Assembly: GCA_003134555.1 (NCBI GenBank)
Contig: PLBO01000122.1
Span: 38,389 to 76,174, forward strand
Origin: Actinomycetota bacterium
GTDB lineage: Bacteria > Actinomycetota > Acidimicrobiia > IMCC26256 > PALSA-610
Direction of reading: 5' to 3'
Length of the DNA: 37,786 bases
Positions 22,730-31,255 of the stretch are shown here, piece after piece; position 1 is the stretch's first letter, and each line of letters opens with the position of its first letter. Both the position numbers and the translations under genes were made by a program. A model generated the notes under the pieces. It was not told the origin of the DNA and did no database searches. It saw only the letters and a list, made by a program, of their open reading frames with translations.

Positions 22730-24766
22730 TCAGGGCGACGGAGGAATGTGGATCTCGCGGGCTTCCGGCCCGTCGATCCGCACTCCGGTAAGAACGCCTT
22801 GATGCTGGGCCCGCGCAATCAGCCACGCGGCGAACACCCGCGCCGACGCGTCGCGGAAGTGCACCCCGTCGGGGCGGAGCACCGTGCCTCCGACGTGGCT
22901 GTCGCAATCGGTGTCGATCCGTGGGCAGATCCACGAGAAGAGATCGGCCAGCACGGCGCGCGGTTCGCTCGCGGCGACCCGCCGGAAGATCGCGTTTTGA
23001 CAGTCGTTGTGACGGAACCACGCGAGTGTCTTGTACGGAAGACCCGCGTACGCCGTCGTCGTGACGACCACGCGCGCGCCGTTCGCCGCGAGCAGGCGGA
23101 TTTGTTGGTGCAACTCTTTCTCGAGAACGTTGTCGTAGGCAGGCTCGCACGGCGCCGTCCAATTGCCGTTGATCTCGTGTTCCGCGTCCGTGGGGTCGGA
23201 GACGAGCATCACCACGACGTCGGGCCGGAACGCGGAGACCGCGTAGGCCCAGTTGTCGAGGCACACTCGTGACTGGCCCACGTACGTGTCGCCGTTGGGA
23301 AACCTCGAGCGCGTTTCTTCGGGAAGCACGCGGCAACCGATCGAGCCGAGATTGAGCACGTCGAGCGGCGGCGACGTGTGCAGCTGTTTGAAGCCCTCGT
23401 CGGCGGTGTACAAGGCGATCGAGTTGCCGACCACCAGCACCCGTGGCGGAAGCACCTTCTGCTTGTGCCCGCGCGCGGCGGGCGGCGCCGGGATCGAGCG
23501 GCGGATCGGATCGGCCACGACGACCTTGGACGCGGGCGTGCCCGCGGTGGAGACCATGACCGCGACGACCACCGCGACCGCGGTCGCAAATGCAAGCGTG
23601 ACGCGTCGGGCGGGAGGCCGGGTCCAGACGCCGCGCCGGATCGGTCGCTCGACGAAGCGGTAGGAAACCGCGGCGACCGCGAGCGTCGCCGCGACCCGAA
23701 TGCAGAGCAGGGGCCAGCCGCCGAGATGTGCACGCGACGGGTCGAGCACCACGTAGATCGGCCAATGCCAGAGGTACACGCCGTAGCTGACGAGTCCCAA
23801 CGCGCACAACGGACGGAACGAGAGCAACTGGCTGACCGGACCGCGCCGCGGGTGCACTGCGGCCGCGATCACGATCACGGTCGCGAGCGCGCACACGAAC
23901 AGGCCGCCTCGATACAGCATGTCCGAGGAACCCGCGACTTGCGTCCATGCGATCGCGAGCAGTGCGAGAGCCCCGAGCGCTCCCGCTTCGAGCGCCAGGC
24001 GCGAGCTACGCGCCCGCACCGGACCCCGCAGTCCGAGCCACGCGGCGAGCGCGGCGCCGACCACGATCGACGCGAGGCGGGTATCCGTGCCGTAATAGAC
24101 GCGCGACACGTCGGCCGGGTCGAAGATGACGAGCGTCCACGCGAGCGACGCGAACGCGAGGACGACCGACGCAACGAGCACCCGAGCAGCCGCCGCACGC
24201 CCGCGGCAACCGCGTACGAGAACGGCGACGACCAGCGGCCACACCAGGTAGAACTGCTCTTCGATCGCGAGGCTCCACGTGTGGTCGAGCGGCGAGGGGC
24301 TACGGAACAAGGTCCAGTAGTCACGGCTGGTGAAGATCGCCCGCCAGTTCGCGAAGTATCCGATCGTCGCGAGCGCGTCACCGCGGATCGTCGCGAGTTC
24401 GTCGGGCTTCGCGAACAACGCCGCGTACAACGCGACCCCCGCCAGCACGCCCGCCAACGCGGGGAGCAGTCGGCGAGCACGACGCGCCCAGAACGCACCG
24501 AGCGCGATACCGCCGCGGTCGCGTGCCTCGGCCAGCAGCAGCGAGGTGATGAGGAAGCCCGAGAGCACGAAGAACGCGTCGACGCCCAAGAACCCGCCGC
24601 TCAGGTGCCCGCCGTGGAAGAGCAAGACGGCCGCGACCGCGAGCCCGCGCAACCCGTCGAGCGCGGGCTGATGGGTCAGTCGCGGGCGCGGGAGGTCGCC
24701 GGGCACGCCGGTCGAGACGCCGGTCGAAACGGACGATGAATCACGCGTGCCGGTTGCTATTTCCAT
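22730..24766 (-). CDS. OafA-type acyltransferase with C-terminal SGNH domain
   Basis: A 678-residue protein. The membrane acyltransferase-3 domain (about residues 30-400) shows ALDGLRGLAVAAVLLFHGGH with the catalytic-type His, GFLGVDAFFVLSGFLITSLL, and LDHTWSLAIEEQFYLVWPL, with about ten helices. A linker near 430-450 precedes an SGNH-like domain (PRVLVVGNSIALYTADEG for block I, and RPDGVHF for the Asp-His end). OafA/OatA-type proteins O-acetylate cell-wall glycan, LPS or polysaccharide. Here it heads a leftward single gene next to the rightward glycosyltransferase cluster. The ATG at 24764-24766 has no clear ribosome binding site. The acyl acceptor is not known. Confidence 0.9.
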   Translation of the reverse strand: MEIATGTRDSSSVSTGVSTGVPGDLPRPRLTHQPALDGLRGLAVAAVLLFHGGHLSGGFLGVDAFFVLSGFLITSLLLAEARDRGGIALGAFWARRARRLLPALAGVLAGVALYAALFAKPDELATIRGDALATIGYFANWRAIFTSRDYWTLFRSPSPLDHTWSLAIEEQFYLVWPLVVAVLVRGCRGRAAAARVLVASVVLAFASLAWTLVIFDPADVSRVYYGTDTRLASIVVGAALAAWLGLRGPVRARSSRLALEAGALGALALLAIAWTQVAGSSDMLYRGGLFVCALATVIVIAAAVHPRRGPVSQLLSFRPLCALGLVSYGVYLWHWPIYVVLDPSRAHLGGWPLLCIRVAATLAVAAVSYRFVERPIRRGVWTRPPARRVTLAFATAVAVVVAVMVSTAGTPASKVVVADPIRRSIPAPPAARGHKQKVLPPRVLVVGNSIALYTADEGFKQLHTSPPLDVLNLGSIGCRVLPEETRSRFPNGDTYVGQSRVCLDNWAYAVSAFRPDVVVMLVSDPTDAEHEINGNWTAPCEPAYDNVLEKELHQQIRLLAANGARVVVTTTAYAGLPYKTLAWFRHNDCQNAIFRRVAASEPRAVLADLFSWICPRIDTDCDSHVGGTVLRPDGVHFRDASARVFAAWLIARAQHQGVLTGVRIDGPEAREIHIPPSP

Positions 24767-24890
24767 GAGGCGTCGTGATTGAACCCGCTCCGCGGCAACG
24801 GCGCCAACGTCGCCACTATCCGTGTCGGTTTTGTCACGGAAATGTCGGTAGAGCCGGTACCATTCGGGCCTCCATGTCGACCGCGGAGCG

Positions 24891-25673
24891 ATGACCGAAC
24901 GCAGCGCGGGCCTGGCCGCCGTTCGTGACGGCGAGGTGCTCGTCGTGATTCCGGCGTTCAACGAGGAGCAGTCGGTCGGGCGCGTGGTGGAGCAGGTGCG
25001 CTCGCTCGGCTACCCGGCGCTCGTCGTCGACGACGGCTCGATCGACCGCACGTCCGAGGTCGCCGAGCAGGCGAGCGCGGTCGTGCTGCGCCTTCCGGTC
25101 AACCTCGGTGTCGGCGGCGCGTTGCGGTGCGGATTTCGCTACGCCGTCACGCACGGCTATCAGGTCGTCGTGCAGTGCGACGCCGACGGACAGCACGATC
25201 CGGCGCAGATCGCCAAACTCCTCGACGCCATGCGCACCGATGATGCCCATCTCGTGATCGGTTCCCGGTTCGCCGCCGGTGAGCAGCAGGCGTACGCGGT
25301 GGGTCGCGTCCGAGGCGTCGTCATGCGCCGGCTCGCGCGCATGGCTTCACGGCGAACGGGTGTCGAGATCACCGACGCGACGTCGGGATTCCGCGCGATC
25401 GGCGGCAGCCTCCTCGGCGCGTTCGCGGCCACATACCCGACCGAGTATCTCGGCGACACGATGGAGTCGCTTGCCCGCGCGGGCCGAGCCGGATACCGAG
25501 TGGTCGAGATCCCGGTCGAGATGCACGCCCGCGAAATCGGCGTGTCGACGGCTTCGTCGCTCTCGTCGGCTTGGTACCTGGTCCGAGTCATCATGGCCGT
25601 GTGGTTGCAGCGCTACCGCCCCACGGGGCGGCGCGTCGTGCGTCTCACCCTTTGGGAGGGCGATTCCGCGTGA
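24891..25673 (+). CDS. GT2-family glycosyltransferase (DPM1/polyprenyl-phosphate sugar synthase-like)
   Basis: A 260-residue GT2 enzyme. The GT-A motifs are VVIPAFNEEQSVGRVVEQV near the start, ALVVDDGSIDRTSEVAE (nucleotide-binding Asp pair), VVQCDADGQHDPAQIAKLLD (catalytic DXD-like region) and HLVIGSRFAAGE. There is no C-terminal membrane pair, which separates it from GtrB/ArnC types. Such enzymes move a sugar from a nucleotide donor to polyprenyl phosphate, supplying membrane GT-C enzymes. Four candidate GT-C/YfhO-like proteins are encoded downstream. The stop overlaps the next gene's GTG (GTGA), and DUF2304 follows after it, a common partner of DPM1-like genes. Confidence 0.9.
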   Translation: MTERSAGLAAVRDGEVLVVIPAFNEEQSVGRVVEQVRSLGYPALVVDDGSIDRTSEVAEQASAVVLRLPVNLGVGGALRCGFRYAVTHGYQVVVQCDADGQHDPAQIAKLLDAMRTDDAHLVIGSRFAAGEQQAYAVGRVRGVVMRRLARMASRRTGVEITDATSGFRAIGGSLLGAFAATYPTEYLGDTMESLARAGRAGYRVVEIPVEMHAREIGVSTASSLSSAWYLVRVIMAVWLQRYRPTGRRVVRLTLWEGDSA

Positions 25674-28369
25674 GGATCGCGATCACCGGTGTGACCGGCT
25701 TCATCGGCCGGCATCTCGCAACGCTTGCGTTGGCCGAGGGCCATGCCGTCACGGCATTCAGCCGCCGGCCGTGGACGGGTACGCCCTACGTGCCGCTCGA
25801 CGACCGGCATTTCCTCGTGCTCCCCGCCCGGGCCGACGCGGCCACGCTGGCGGGTGTCGACGCCGTGGTGCATCTCGCCGCCGCGCCGCAGTCGGCGAGT
25901 GACGCGGTGACCGACACCGTGAACCGCGTCGGCACGAAACACTTGTTCGAGGCCGCGCAACACGCAGGCATCGGCCGCTTCGTTTTCGTGTCCTCCCAGT
26001 CGGCGCACGCGGGCGTGGAGTCCGCGTACGGACGATCGAAGCGCGCCATCGAGCAGGACCTGGCCATCGAACCCGGTGTCGTCATCGTGCGGCCGGGCAT
26101 GGTGCAGGGTGACGCGGACGACGGCCTCATGGGGCGCGCAACCCGCACGGCCGCGAAGCTCCGCGTGTTCCCCGTCATCGGCGGGAACACCGCGCGCGCG
26201 CAGCCAATCGACGTCGAAGCGTTGTGCGACGCGCTCATCACTCTCGCGACGATGTCCGACCCGCCGCCCTTCGTCATGCTCGGCGATCCGACCGTGCGCC
26301 TCTTGGGCGACGTCGTGCGCGGCGAAGCGAAGAAGCGCTTCGGTGTTTCACCGCGACCGATCCCGGTGCCGATCGGTCTCGCGCGCACCGCCGTGCGCGC
26401 CATGTCCCGCCTACACTTGCCGTCGCCGATCAGCGAGGCGAACCTCGATGGCATCGCGGGCTGGGTCCCGATGGACACCGCAGCCGACGTCGCGTTGATG
26501 GAGCACCACGCAGCCGCGCGCGCCGGCCTGACCACGGAGCGCGCTTCGGTGGCGCCGCGCCGGCTGCTACTCGTGGGCGCCGGACGCATCGGACTCGTCC
26601 ACGCGCTGACGGCCGCGCACCACCAGCAGATGGTGCTCGCCGGCATCGTCGACCTCGACCGGGGCGCGATGCAGCGCCTGACCGCCTTCGCCGGACCAGA
26701 CCTGCCGACATTCACCGACCTCGACGAGGCCCTACGCGAGCTGCGCCCCGACGCGGCCATCATCGGAACGCCACCGTCGAGCCATGTACCGCTCGCCACG
26801 AAGCTGCTCGCCGCGGGTGTCGACGTGCTGGTCGAGAAGCCGGTCGCGGCCTCGACCGACGATCGCGAAGCGCTTACTGCCGCGGCCGCCGCGCATCCCG
26901 ACCGCTACCTCGCAACCGGTTACCTCGCCGGCCTCCTCCCGCACGTCGCCGCGATCGCTCCTGAATTGCGCGCAGGCCGATACGGAGCTCCGCGTTCGTT
27001 CGACGCGCACGCGTTCGTGTCCCGCGTGGAGGAGGGCGTGGCCGAGCAGCGCGACATGTGGGAGCTCGACACGAGCATCAGCGGCGGCGGGGCGCTCGTC
27101 AACCTGGGCGTGCACGTGCTCGCGATGCTCGATCTTCTGCTCGGTCCGGTCGAAGTGGAGACCGCAACGCTCGTAACGTCGGGTGGTCGCGCGGCCGAAG
27201 ACGGCGCGACGTTGGCGTTACGCGCCGGCGGCGTTCCCGGTCACTTCACCACGGCGTGGCACCTTCCCGGCTTCGACATGCCCGAGAACCATCTGCGCAT
27301 CGACACCGACCGCGGCTACATCGTGGTCACGCTCTCGTGCGCGGCGTTCGTCGAGGGCCGCGAAGTACACATGGTGCACCAGGTCGACGCCGACGCCGGC
27401 TTCGATCTCGCGCCGATGGACGCCGGGGGCGCGTTCTGGGCCGAGCAAGACCTCCTCGCGCGGCGAGCGCCCGGCGCGAACTCGCTCGATGTCGCGAACC
27501 GCGTGGAGGACCTCATCACCGACGTGTACCGCACCGCGGCCCGCGTTCCCGCGGCTGCGGCTGCTCCGCCCGAAGCCGTGCCGCATCCGGCGGCGTCCAG
27601 CGACGACGTGGCCATGCCCGACATGCGCGGCGCGCCCACCGGCGCGGTGTGGGGTGGCAGCGCGCTCGTGGGCACCGACGGCGCCCCACGGCGCGGCGAC
27701 GCGGCGATCGTTGCTTTGCCCGACGTCCCCGGCCACTTCCGGACGCTGACCAACAAGGGACCGGTCGCGCTGGTGCGCGAGCTTGGTGTCACCAATCTGG
27801 GCCGCGCCGCGTTCGGCGTGTCGCCGCGTGGAGCGGTGTCGGCCGGTAGCCGCTCGTGGGAAGCGCTGCTCGTACTTCTGCGTGCCGAGCTGCGCCGCAT
27901 CCCGCGCTCGTATTCGGGCGCGATCATCGTAGATGCGTATCTCGTCGACCTTGCAACCGCGACCGGCAACATCGCCGTCGTCGAGGCCGCGCTCGACGAC
28001 CTGCGCGCATACTGCCGCGACGCGCGCGTGGGGGTAGAAGTGAACGCCACCGCGCGGTTCGTCCCGCACGTCCCGACCCTCGCGTCGCAGCTCGATCTCG
28101 TCGTCGCGCTCGGCACGACGCGGGAGGAGAACCTCGCGCCGTTGCGCGAGCTGCTTCCCTCGTCGGTGGAACTGGTCGTGAAGACCGGCATGCTGCCGCG
28201 AGAGCTGCTCGAGATCGCTTGGGACGAGCCGCGGCGGTGGACGCACGGCCACGGCACCGGCCGCTTGGTCGTGAACTGGCCGGGGGCGCCGAGTCTGCGC
28301 GCGCTCCACGAATCGGCACTCGTGCGGGCGCGGCGCGCCGCCGGCCTCGACGCGGCGGTGAAGCCATGA
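25670..28369 (+). CDS. Fusion of SDR epimerase, GFO/IDH/MocA oxidoreductase and an unrecognised C-terminal domain
   Basis: An 899-residue protein with a GTG start overlapping the glycosyltransferase stop. Residues 1-290 are an extended SDR: ITGVTGFIGRHL (G7, G10, G13), FVFVSSQSAH, and Y120..K124. Residues 297-625 are a GFO/IDH/MocA oxidoreductase: LLLVGAGRIGLVHAL, EKP at 389-391 with Lys390, and GGGALVNLGVHVLAMLD with His482. After an Ala/Pro-rich linker (628-645), residues of about 650-899 form a further soluble domain with helix/strand alternation, which I do not recognise. Separate SDR and MocA genes are normal for nucleotide-sugar pathways. Joining two Rossmann enzymes suggests consecutive steps on one sugar nucleotide. 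No frame break is seen across the joints. Confidence 0.88.
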   Translation: MRIAITGVTGFIGRHLATLALAEGHAVTAFSRRPWTGTPYVPLDDRHFLVLPARADAATLAGVDAVVHLAAAPQSASDAVTDTVNRVGTKHLFEAAQHAGIGRFVFVSSQSAHAGVESAYGRSKRAIEQDLAIEPGVVIVRPGMVQGDADDGLMGRATRTAAKLRVFPVIGGNTARAQPIDVEALCDALITLATMSDPPPFVMLGDPTVRLLGDVVRGEAKKRFGVSPRPIPVPIGLARTAVRAMSRLHLPSPISEANLDGIAGWVPMDTAADVALMEHHAAARAGLTTERASVAPRRLLLVGAGRIGLVHALTAAHHQQMVLAGIVDLDRGAMQRLTAFAGPDLPTFTDLDEALRELRPDAAIIGTPPSSHVPLATKLLAAGVDVLVEKPVAASTDDREALTAAAAAHPDRYLATGYLAGLLPHVAAIAPELRAGRYGAPRSFDAHAFVSRVEEGVAEQRDMWELDTSISGGGALVNLGVHVLAMLDLLLGPVEVETATLVTSGGRAAEDGATLALRAGGVPGHFTTAWHLPGFDMPENHLRIDTDRGYIVVTLSCAAFVEGREVHMVHQVDADAGFDLAPMDAGGAFWAEQDLLARRAPGANSLDVANRVEDLITDVYRTAARVPAAAAAPPEAVPHPAASSDDVAMPDMRGAPTGAVWGGSALVGTDGAPRRGDAAIVALPDVPGHFRTLTNKGPVALVRELGVTNLGRAAFGVSPRGAVSAGSRSWEALLVLLRAELRRIPRSYSGAIIVDAYLVDLATATGNIAVVEAALDDLRAYCRDARVGVEVNATARFVPHVPTLASQLDLVVALGTTREENLAPLRELLPSSVELVVKTGMLPRELLEIAWDEPRRWTHGHGTGRLVVNWPGAPSLRALHESALVRARRAAGLDAAVKP

Positions 28370-28737
28370 CGAATCTCACGGTCCAGCTCAGTATCGTCGT
28401 CGCCGGCGACCTCGCGATGTTCGCGCTCGTCTTTTGGATCTCGCGTCGCCAGCTGCTCTCGCTGCGCTACGCGCTCGGCTGGATGGTCGTCTCGGCGCTC
28501 CTGCTCGTTGCGGCGCTCGCGTTGGCGCTGGCCGGCGGGATCAGCGATTCGCTGCCGCTCACGCCTACCGGACTGCTCTCGGCGACGGGTATCGGCTTCC
28601 TGCTCCTGATCACGCTGCAGCTCTCGATCTCGCTGTCGGGTCACCAAGAGGCGATCCGCGAGTTGAGCGAGGCCAACGCGCTCTTGGAGGAAAGGTTGTC
28701 GCGCGTGGAGCAACGCGAGCGCAGCCGCGACGCGTAG
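28366..28737 (+). CDS. DUF2304 membrane protein
   Basis: A 123-residue protein with three hydrophobic segments (about residues 5-25, 38-58 and 68-88), followed by a coiled-coil-like tail (ELSEANALLEERLSRVEQRE). The arrangement LSLRYALGWMVVSALLLVAA in the middle matches DUF2304. These proteins commonly sit next to DPM1-like GT2 genes and probably assist the membrane step of polyprenyl-phosphate sugar synthesis. The ATG overlaps the stop of the fusion gene (ATGA), so the three genes are one coupled unit. It converges with the next gene, 12 bases away. Confidence 0.85.
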   Translation: MTNLTVQLSIVVAGDLAMFALVFWISRRQLLSLRYALGWMVVSALLLVAALALALAGGISDSLPLTPTGLLSATGIGFLLLITLQLSISLSGHQEAIRELSEANALLEERLSRVEQRERSRDA

Positions 28738-28749
28738 AACGCGGCGTGT

Positions 28750-30438
28750 TCAGCCGTACTGTTCGCCGACGCGCCGATATACATAGGTGCGAGGCAGCGT
28801 CAACTCCAGCGTGTAGTTGACGTTGAACCAGGCGACGAGCTCGGTCGTCCACGGGATGTAGTTGGTGAGCTGTACCGACAGTGCGACGTAGTCGGCCCGT
28901 TCGAACCACCCCCGCCATTTCGCGGTGAACGCCGCGGGAAACGGCGGCTCCGCGGGAGGTGGCGTCTGGTTGTTGTCCGTCAGCCACATGCCGTACGCAT
29001 CGACGGTCTGCGGGCAACCGGGTTGGGCCGCGACGACACGATTGGCGTTCACCAGGATCATGGGATCGTCGGTGACCACACATGCGCCGCGGGGAATCGC
29101 TTGCGCGACGAGACTCCCCGGGTCGGCCGCGCCGGCAAGCAGCGCTCGCTCCGCGTTCACGTCGGAGGGAATCAATGACAGTGCACCTACGACGAGCACC
29201 GCCGGAAGCGCAACCGCGCCCGCGAGCCTGAGCGCGTCGGCCGACCGGCCCTGCAGGCGCGGCGAGGCGCGGGTCGCGAACTCGCCGATCCGGCCGACAC
29301 TCGTCGCGAGGAGCATCGCCCCGAACGGGAAGGCGAAGTACGCGTACTGCTCGAAGAACTGCGCCGACGACAACATCGCGGTGACCGTGACCGCGGTCGC
29401 GCCGAACAGGAACCATTCGACCCGGGACCAGCGCCGGCCGGCCGCGAAGAAGCCCGCCACGACCAAGACGACCAACCCGGCGGCGACCCAATCGGCGATC
29501 GACCCCCGGGTCTGCACACTCTGGAGCCCGCCGATCCCGAACATCAAAACGAGCCGCCATGGGAACGGCAGGTTGCCTCGGCCCGAAGCGCCCCGGCCGA
29601 GTTGCGAGACGATGACGTCATGAAACATCGCGCGCGGCGCGAGCACGAAGAACGGCAATACCACCACGCCGAATCCCAGGGCGAGCCCGACGACATACGC
29701 GCGGAGTCGTCGAACCAACGGGAGGCAACAGCACAACGCGGCGACCACCGGAAAGATCGCGAACAGCTTGATCGCACCCGCGAAGCCGAACAGCGCGCCG
29801 GCCACAAGCAACCGCCGGGAGCCGGCCAACGCGCCGTCACGGTCGAACATGACGCACGCGCCGGCCAGACAGAAGAACACGAGGTACGGCTCGAGCATCA
29901 CCGTGTGGTCGGCGATGCGCGCGAGCGGGAAGCACGCGAGCGCGAGACCCGCGACCAACATCGCGCCCCGCCCGCGCGAACGCACGACCCACGCCGCGAG
30001 CCCGGCGTTGATCCCGACGACCAGCACGGTCAGGAGGCGCGCCACCGCCATCGCGTCTCGGGTCCCGGCGAAACGTCCCACGAGCGCGGCCGGCGTCATC
30101 AGCAGCGCGATCCCAGGGGGGTGCACGAACGCGTAATCGCGGTAGGGCAACACCCCGTGGACGAGCCGGATGGCGGTCCCCAGGTAGACCCCGTCGTCAT
30201 AGCCGTAACCGGTGTAGCCGTGGATGCCGGCGAGGGCGTGCGACAGCGTGAGCTGGTAACCGCAGAGCCCGAGCGCCACGAGCGCCGGCAGGAGCGCGGG
30301 CCAGATCGCCGCGATCGCAGCCGTCACCCGCCCGCGTTCCCGGCGCGCCGTACGGACCCCCGACCTCGGCCGGGGTCCGGCCTCCGGCCGCGAGTCGCGC
30401 GCGTCGTCGACCGAGATCTCCTGCACCGTCGTCACCAC
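28750..30438 (-). CDS. Polytopic GT-C-like membrane glycosyltransferase
   Basis: A 562-residue protein from the GTG at 30438; GTGs at 30435 and 30426 are close alternatives. About 30 residues precede the first helix (ALLPALVALGLCGYQLTLSH). The first loop carries an acidic pair in GYGYDDGVYLGTAIR followed by HGVLPYRDYAFVHPPG, typical of PMT/ArnT-like GT-C enzymes that use polyprenyl-linked sugars. Some ten further hydrophobic helices follow to about residue 440, then a soluble C-terminal domain with NQTPPPAEPPFPAAF and two tryptophan-rich segments. It faces the TPR lipoprotein gene divergently. Donor and acceptor are unknown; the neighbouring DPM1-like enzyme is a plausible supplier. Confidence 0.82.
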   Translation of the reverse strand: MVTTVQEISVDDARDSRPEAGPRPRSGVRTARRERGRVTAAIAAIWPALLPALVALGLCGYQLTLSHALAGIHGYTGYGYDDGVYLGTAIRLVHGVLPYRDYAFVHPPGIALLMTPAALVGRFAGTRDAMAVARLLTVLVVGINAGLAAWVVRSRGRGAMLVAGLALACFPLARIADHTVMLEPYLVFFCLAGACVMFDRDGALAGSRRLLVAGALFGFAGAIKLFAIFPVVAALCCCLPLVRRLRAYVVGLALGFGVVVLPFFVLAPRAMFHDVIVSQLGRGASGRGNLPFPWRLVLMFGIGGLQSVQTRGSIADWVAAGLVVLVVAGFFAAGRRWSRVEWFLFGATAVTVTAMLSSAQFFEQYAYFAFPFGAMLLATSVGRIGEFATRASPRLQGRSADALRLAGAVALPAVLVVGALSLIPSDVNAERALLAGAADPGSLVAQAIPRGACVVTDDPMILVNANRVVAAQPGCPQTVDAYGMWLTDNNQTPPPAEPPFPAAFTAKWRGWFERADYVALSVQLTNYIPWTTELVAWFNVNYTLELTLPRTYVYRRVGEQYG

Positions 30439-30441
30439 CGT

Positions 30442-30474
30442 CCTGACGCCACCCGTGCGGCCGGGTGTGTCAGG
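30442..30474. promoter_or_regulatory. Imperfect inverted repeat at the start of the GT-C gene
   Basis: CCTGA-CGC-CACCCG, loop TGCGGC, then CGGGTG-TG-TCAGG forms an 11-bp interrupted stem just before the leftward start codon at 30438. It could be an operator or an mRNA hairpin in the leader of that gene. The 172-base divergent gap up to 30610 holds nothing else convincing. Confidence 0.35.
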
Positions 30475-30610
30475 CTGTATGAGTTGGGAACGTCGCTTAC
30501 GACCTCGCGGGGTGGCTACACTGTCACTCCCAGAGTTGGACCATGCTAGCAATGTCCGGTTTGACCTGCGAGGATGCCCGGGCGGGCGTGGATCGGGAGC
30601 GCAAATCAAT

Positions 30611-31231
30611 ATGAACAGCACGTCCACGACTCAATCGCGTCGGCACGCGGCTTGGCGCCGAGCCGGCACCACGCTCACGATCGCCCTCACGGCCGGGCTG
30701 GCCCTGGGCGCCTGCGGGTCCGGCGACTCCGGCACCACCGCCAACACCAACCCGGGCACTGCCGGCGGTGTGAAAGGGGCGGCCGCGCTGGTCGCCAAGG
30801 CTCTGCAGGAGCAGGGCGCGGGCGATCTGGCTTCCGCCAAACGCGACTACTCCCAGGCGATCATCGACGACCCGAAGAACAAGTTCGGCTTCTACAACCT
30901 CGGGTTGATCCAGCAGATCGGCGGCGACAAAGCGGCCGCCGAGAACAACTACCGGATAGCCCTCAACCTCGACCCCAAGTTCCCGCAGCCCCTCTACAAC
31001 CTCGCGATCCTCCGCACCGCCGCCGGCTCCCTTCCGGAAGCGATCGACCTGTACCGCCGGACAATTGCGGCGTCGCCCACGGCGGCCGACGCGCACTTCA
31101 ACCTCGGCCTGCTGCTTCGCCAGACCGGTAAAACAGCCGAGGGCAACCTCGAGGTACAGGCTGCGGTGAAGCTCGATCCAACCCTGGCTTCCCGCGCCAA
31201 GGCGCAGGGAATCCCGGCCGCCGGCAAGTAA
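30611..31231 (+). CDS. TPR-repeat lipoprotein
   Basis: A 206-residue lipoprotein: signal peptide with lipobox LGAC at Cys35, after a basic start. At least three tetratricopeptide repeats follow: GDLASAKRDYSQAIIDDPKN, then FYNLGLIQQIGGDKAAAENN with LNLDPKFPQPLYNLAILRTA, and GSLPEAIDLYRRTIAASPTA followed by FNLGLLLRQTGKTAEG. The family normally gives protein-protein contacts, often as a scaffold for membrane glycan machines. It precedes the YfhO-like membrane protein gene by 24 bases on the same strand and likely forms one unit with it. GGGAG lies 11 bases upstream of the ATG, a slightly long spacing. Confidence 0.85.
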   Translation: MNSTSTTQSRRHAAWRRAGTTLTIALTAGLALGACGSGDSGTTANTNPGTAGGVKGAAALVAKALQEQGAGDLASAKRDYSQAIIDDPKNKFGFYNLGLIQQIGGDKAAAENNYRIALNLDPKFPQPLYNLAILRTAAGSLPEAIDLYRRTIAASPTAADAHFNLGLLLRQTGKTAEGNLEVQAAVKLDPTLASRAKAQGIPAAGK

Positions 31232-31255
31232 CCGGCTGACGAGCCGGCGAGCTGA

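Noticed and set aside
24874-24894. Six-codon leader ORF (ATG at 24874) overlapping the GT2 start by ATGA
   Set aside because: No ribosome binding site of its own, no attenuator-type codons or hairpin nearby; likely coincidence in GC-rich sequence.
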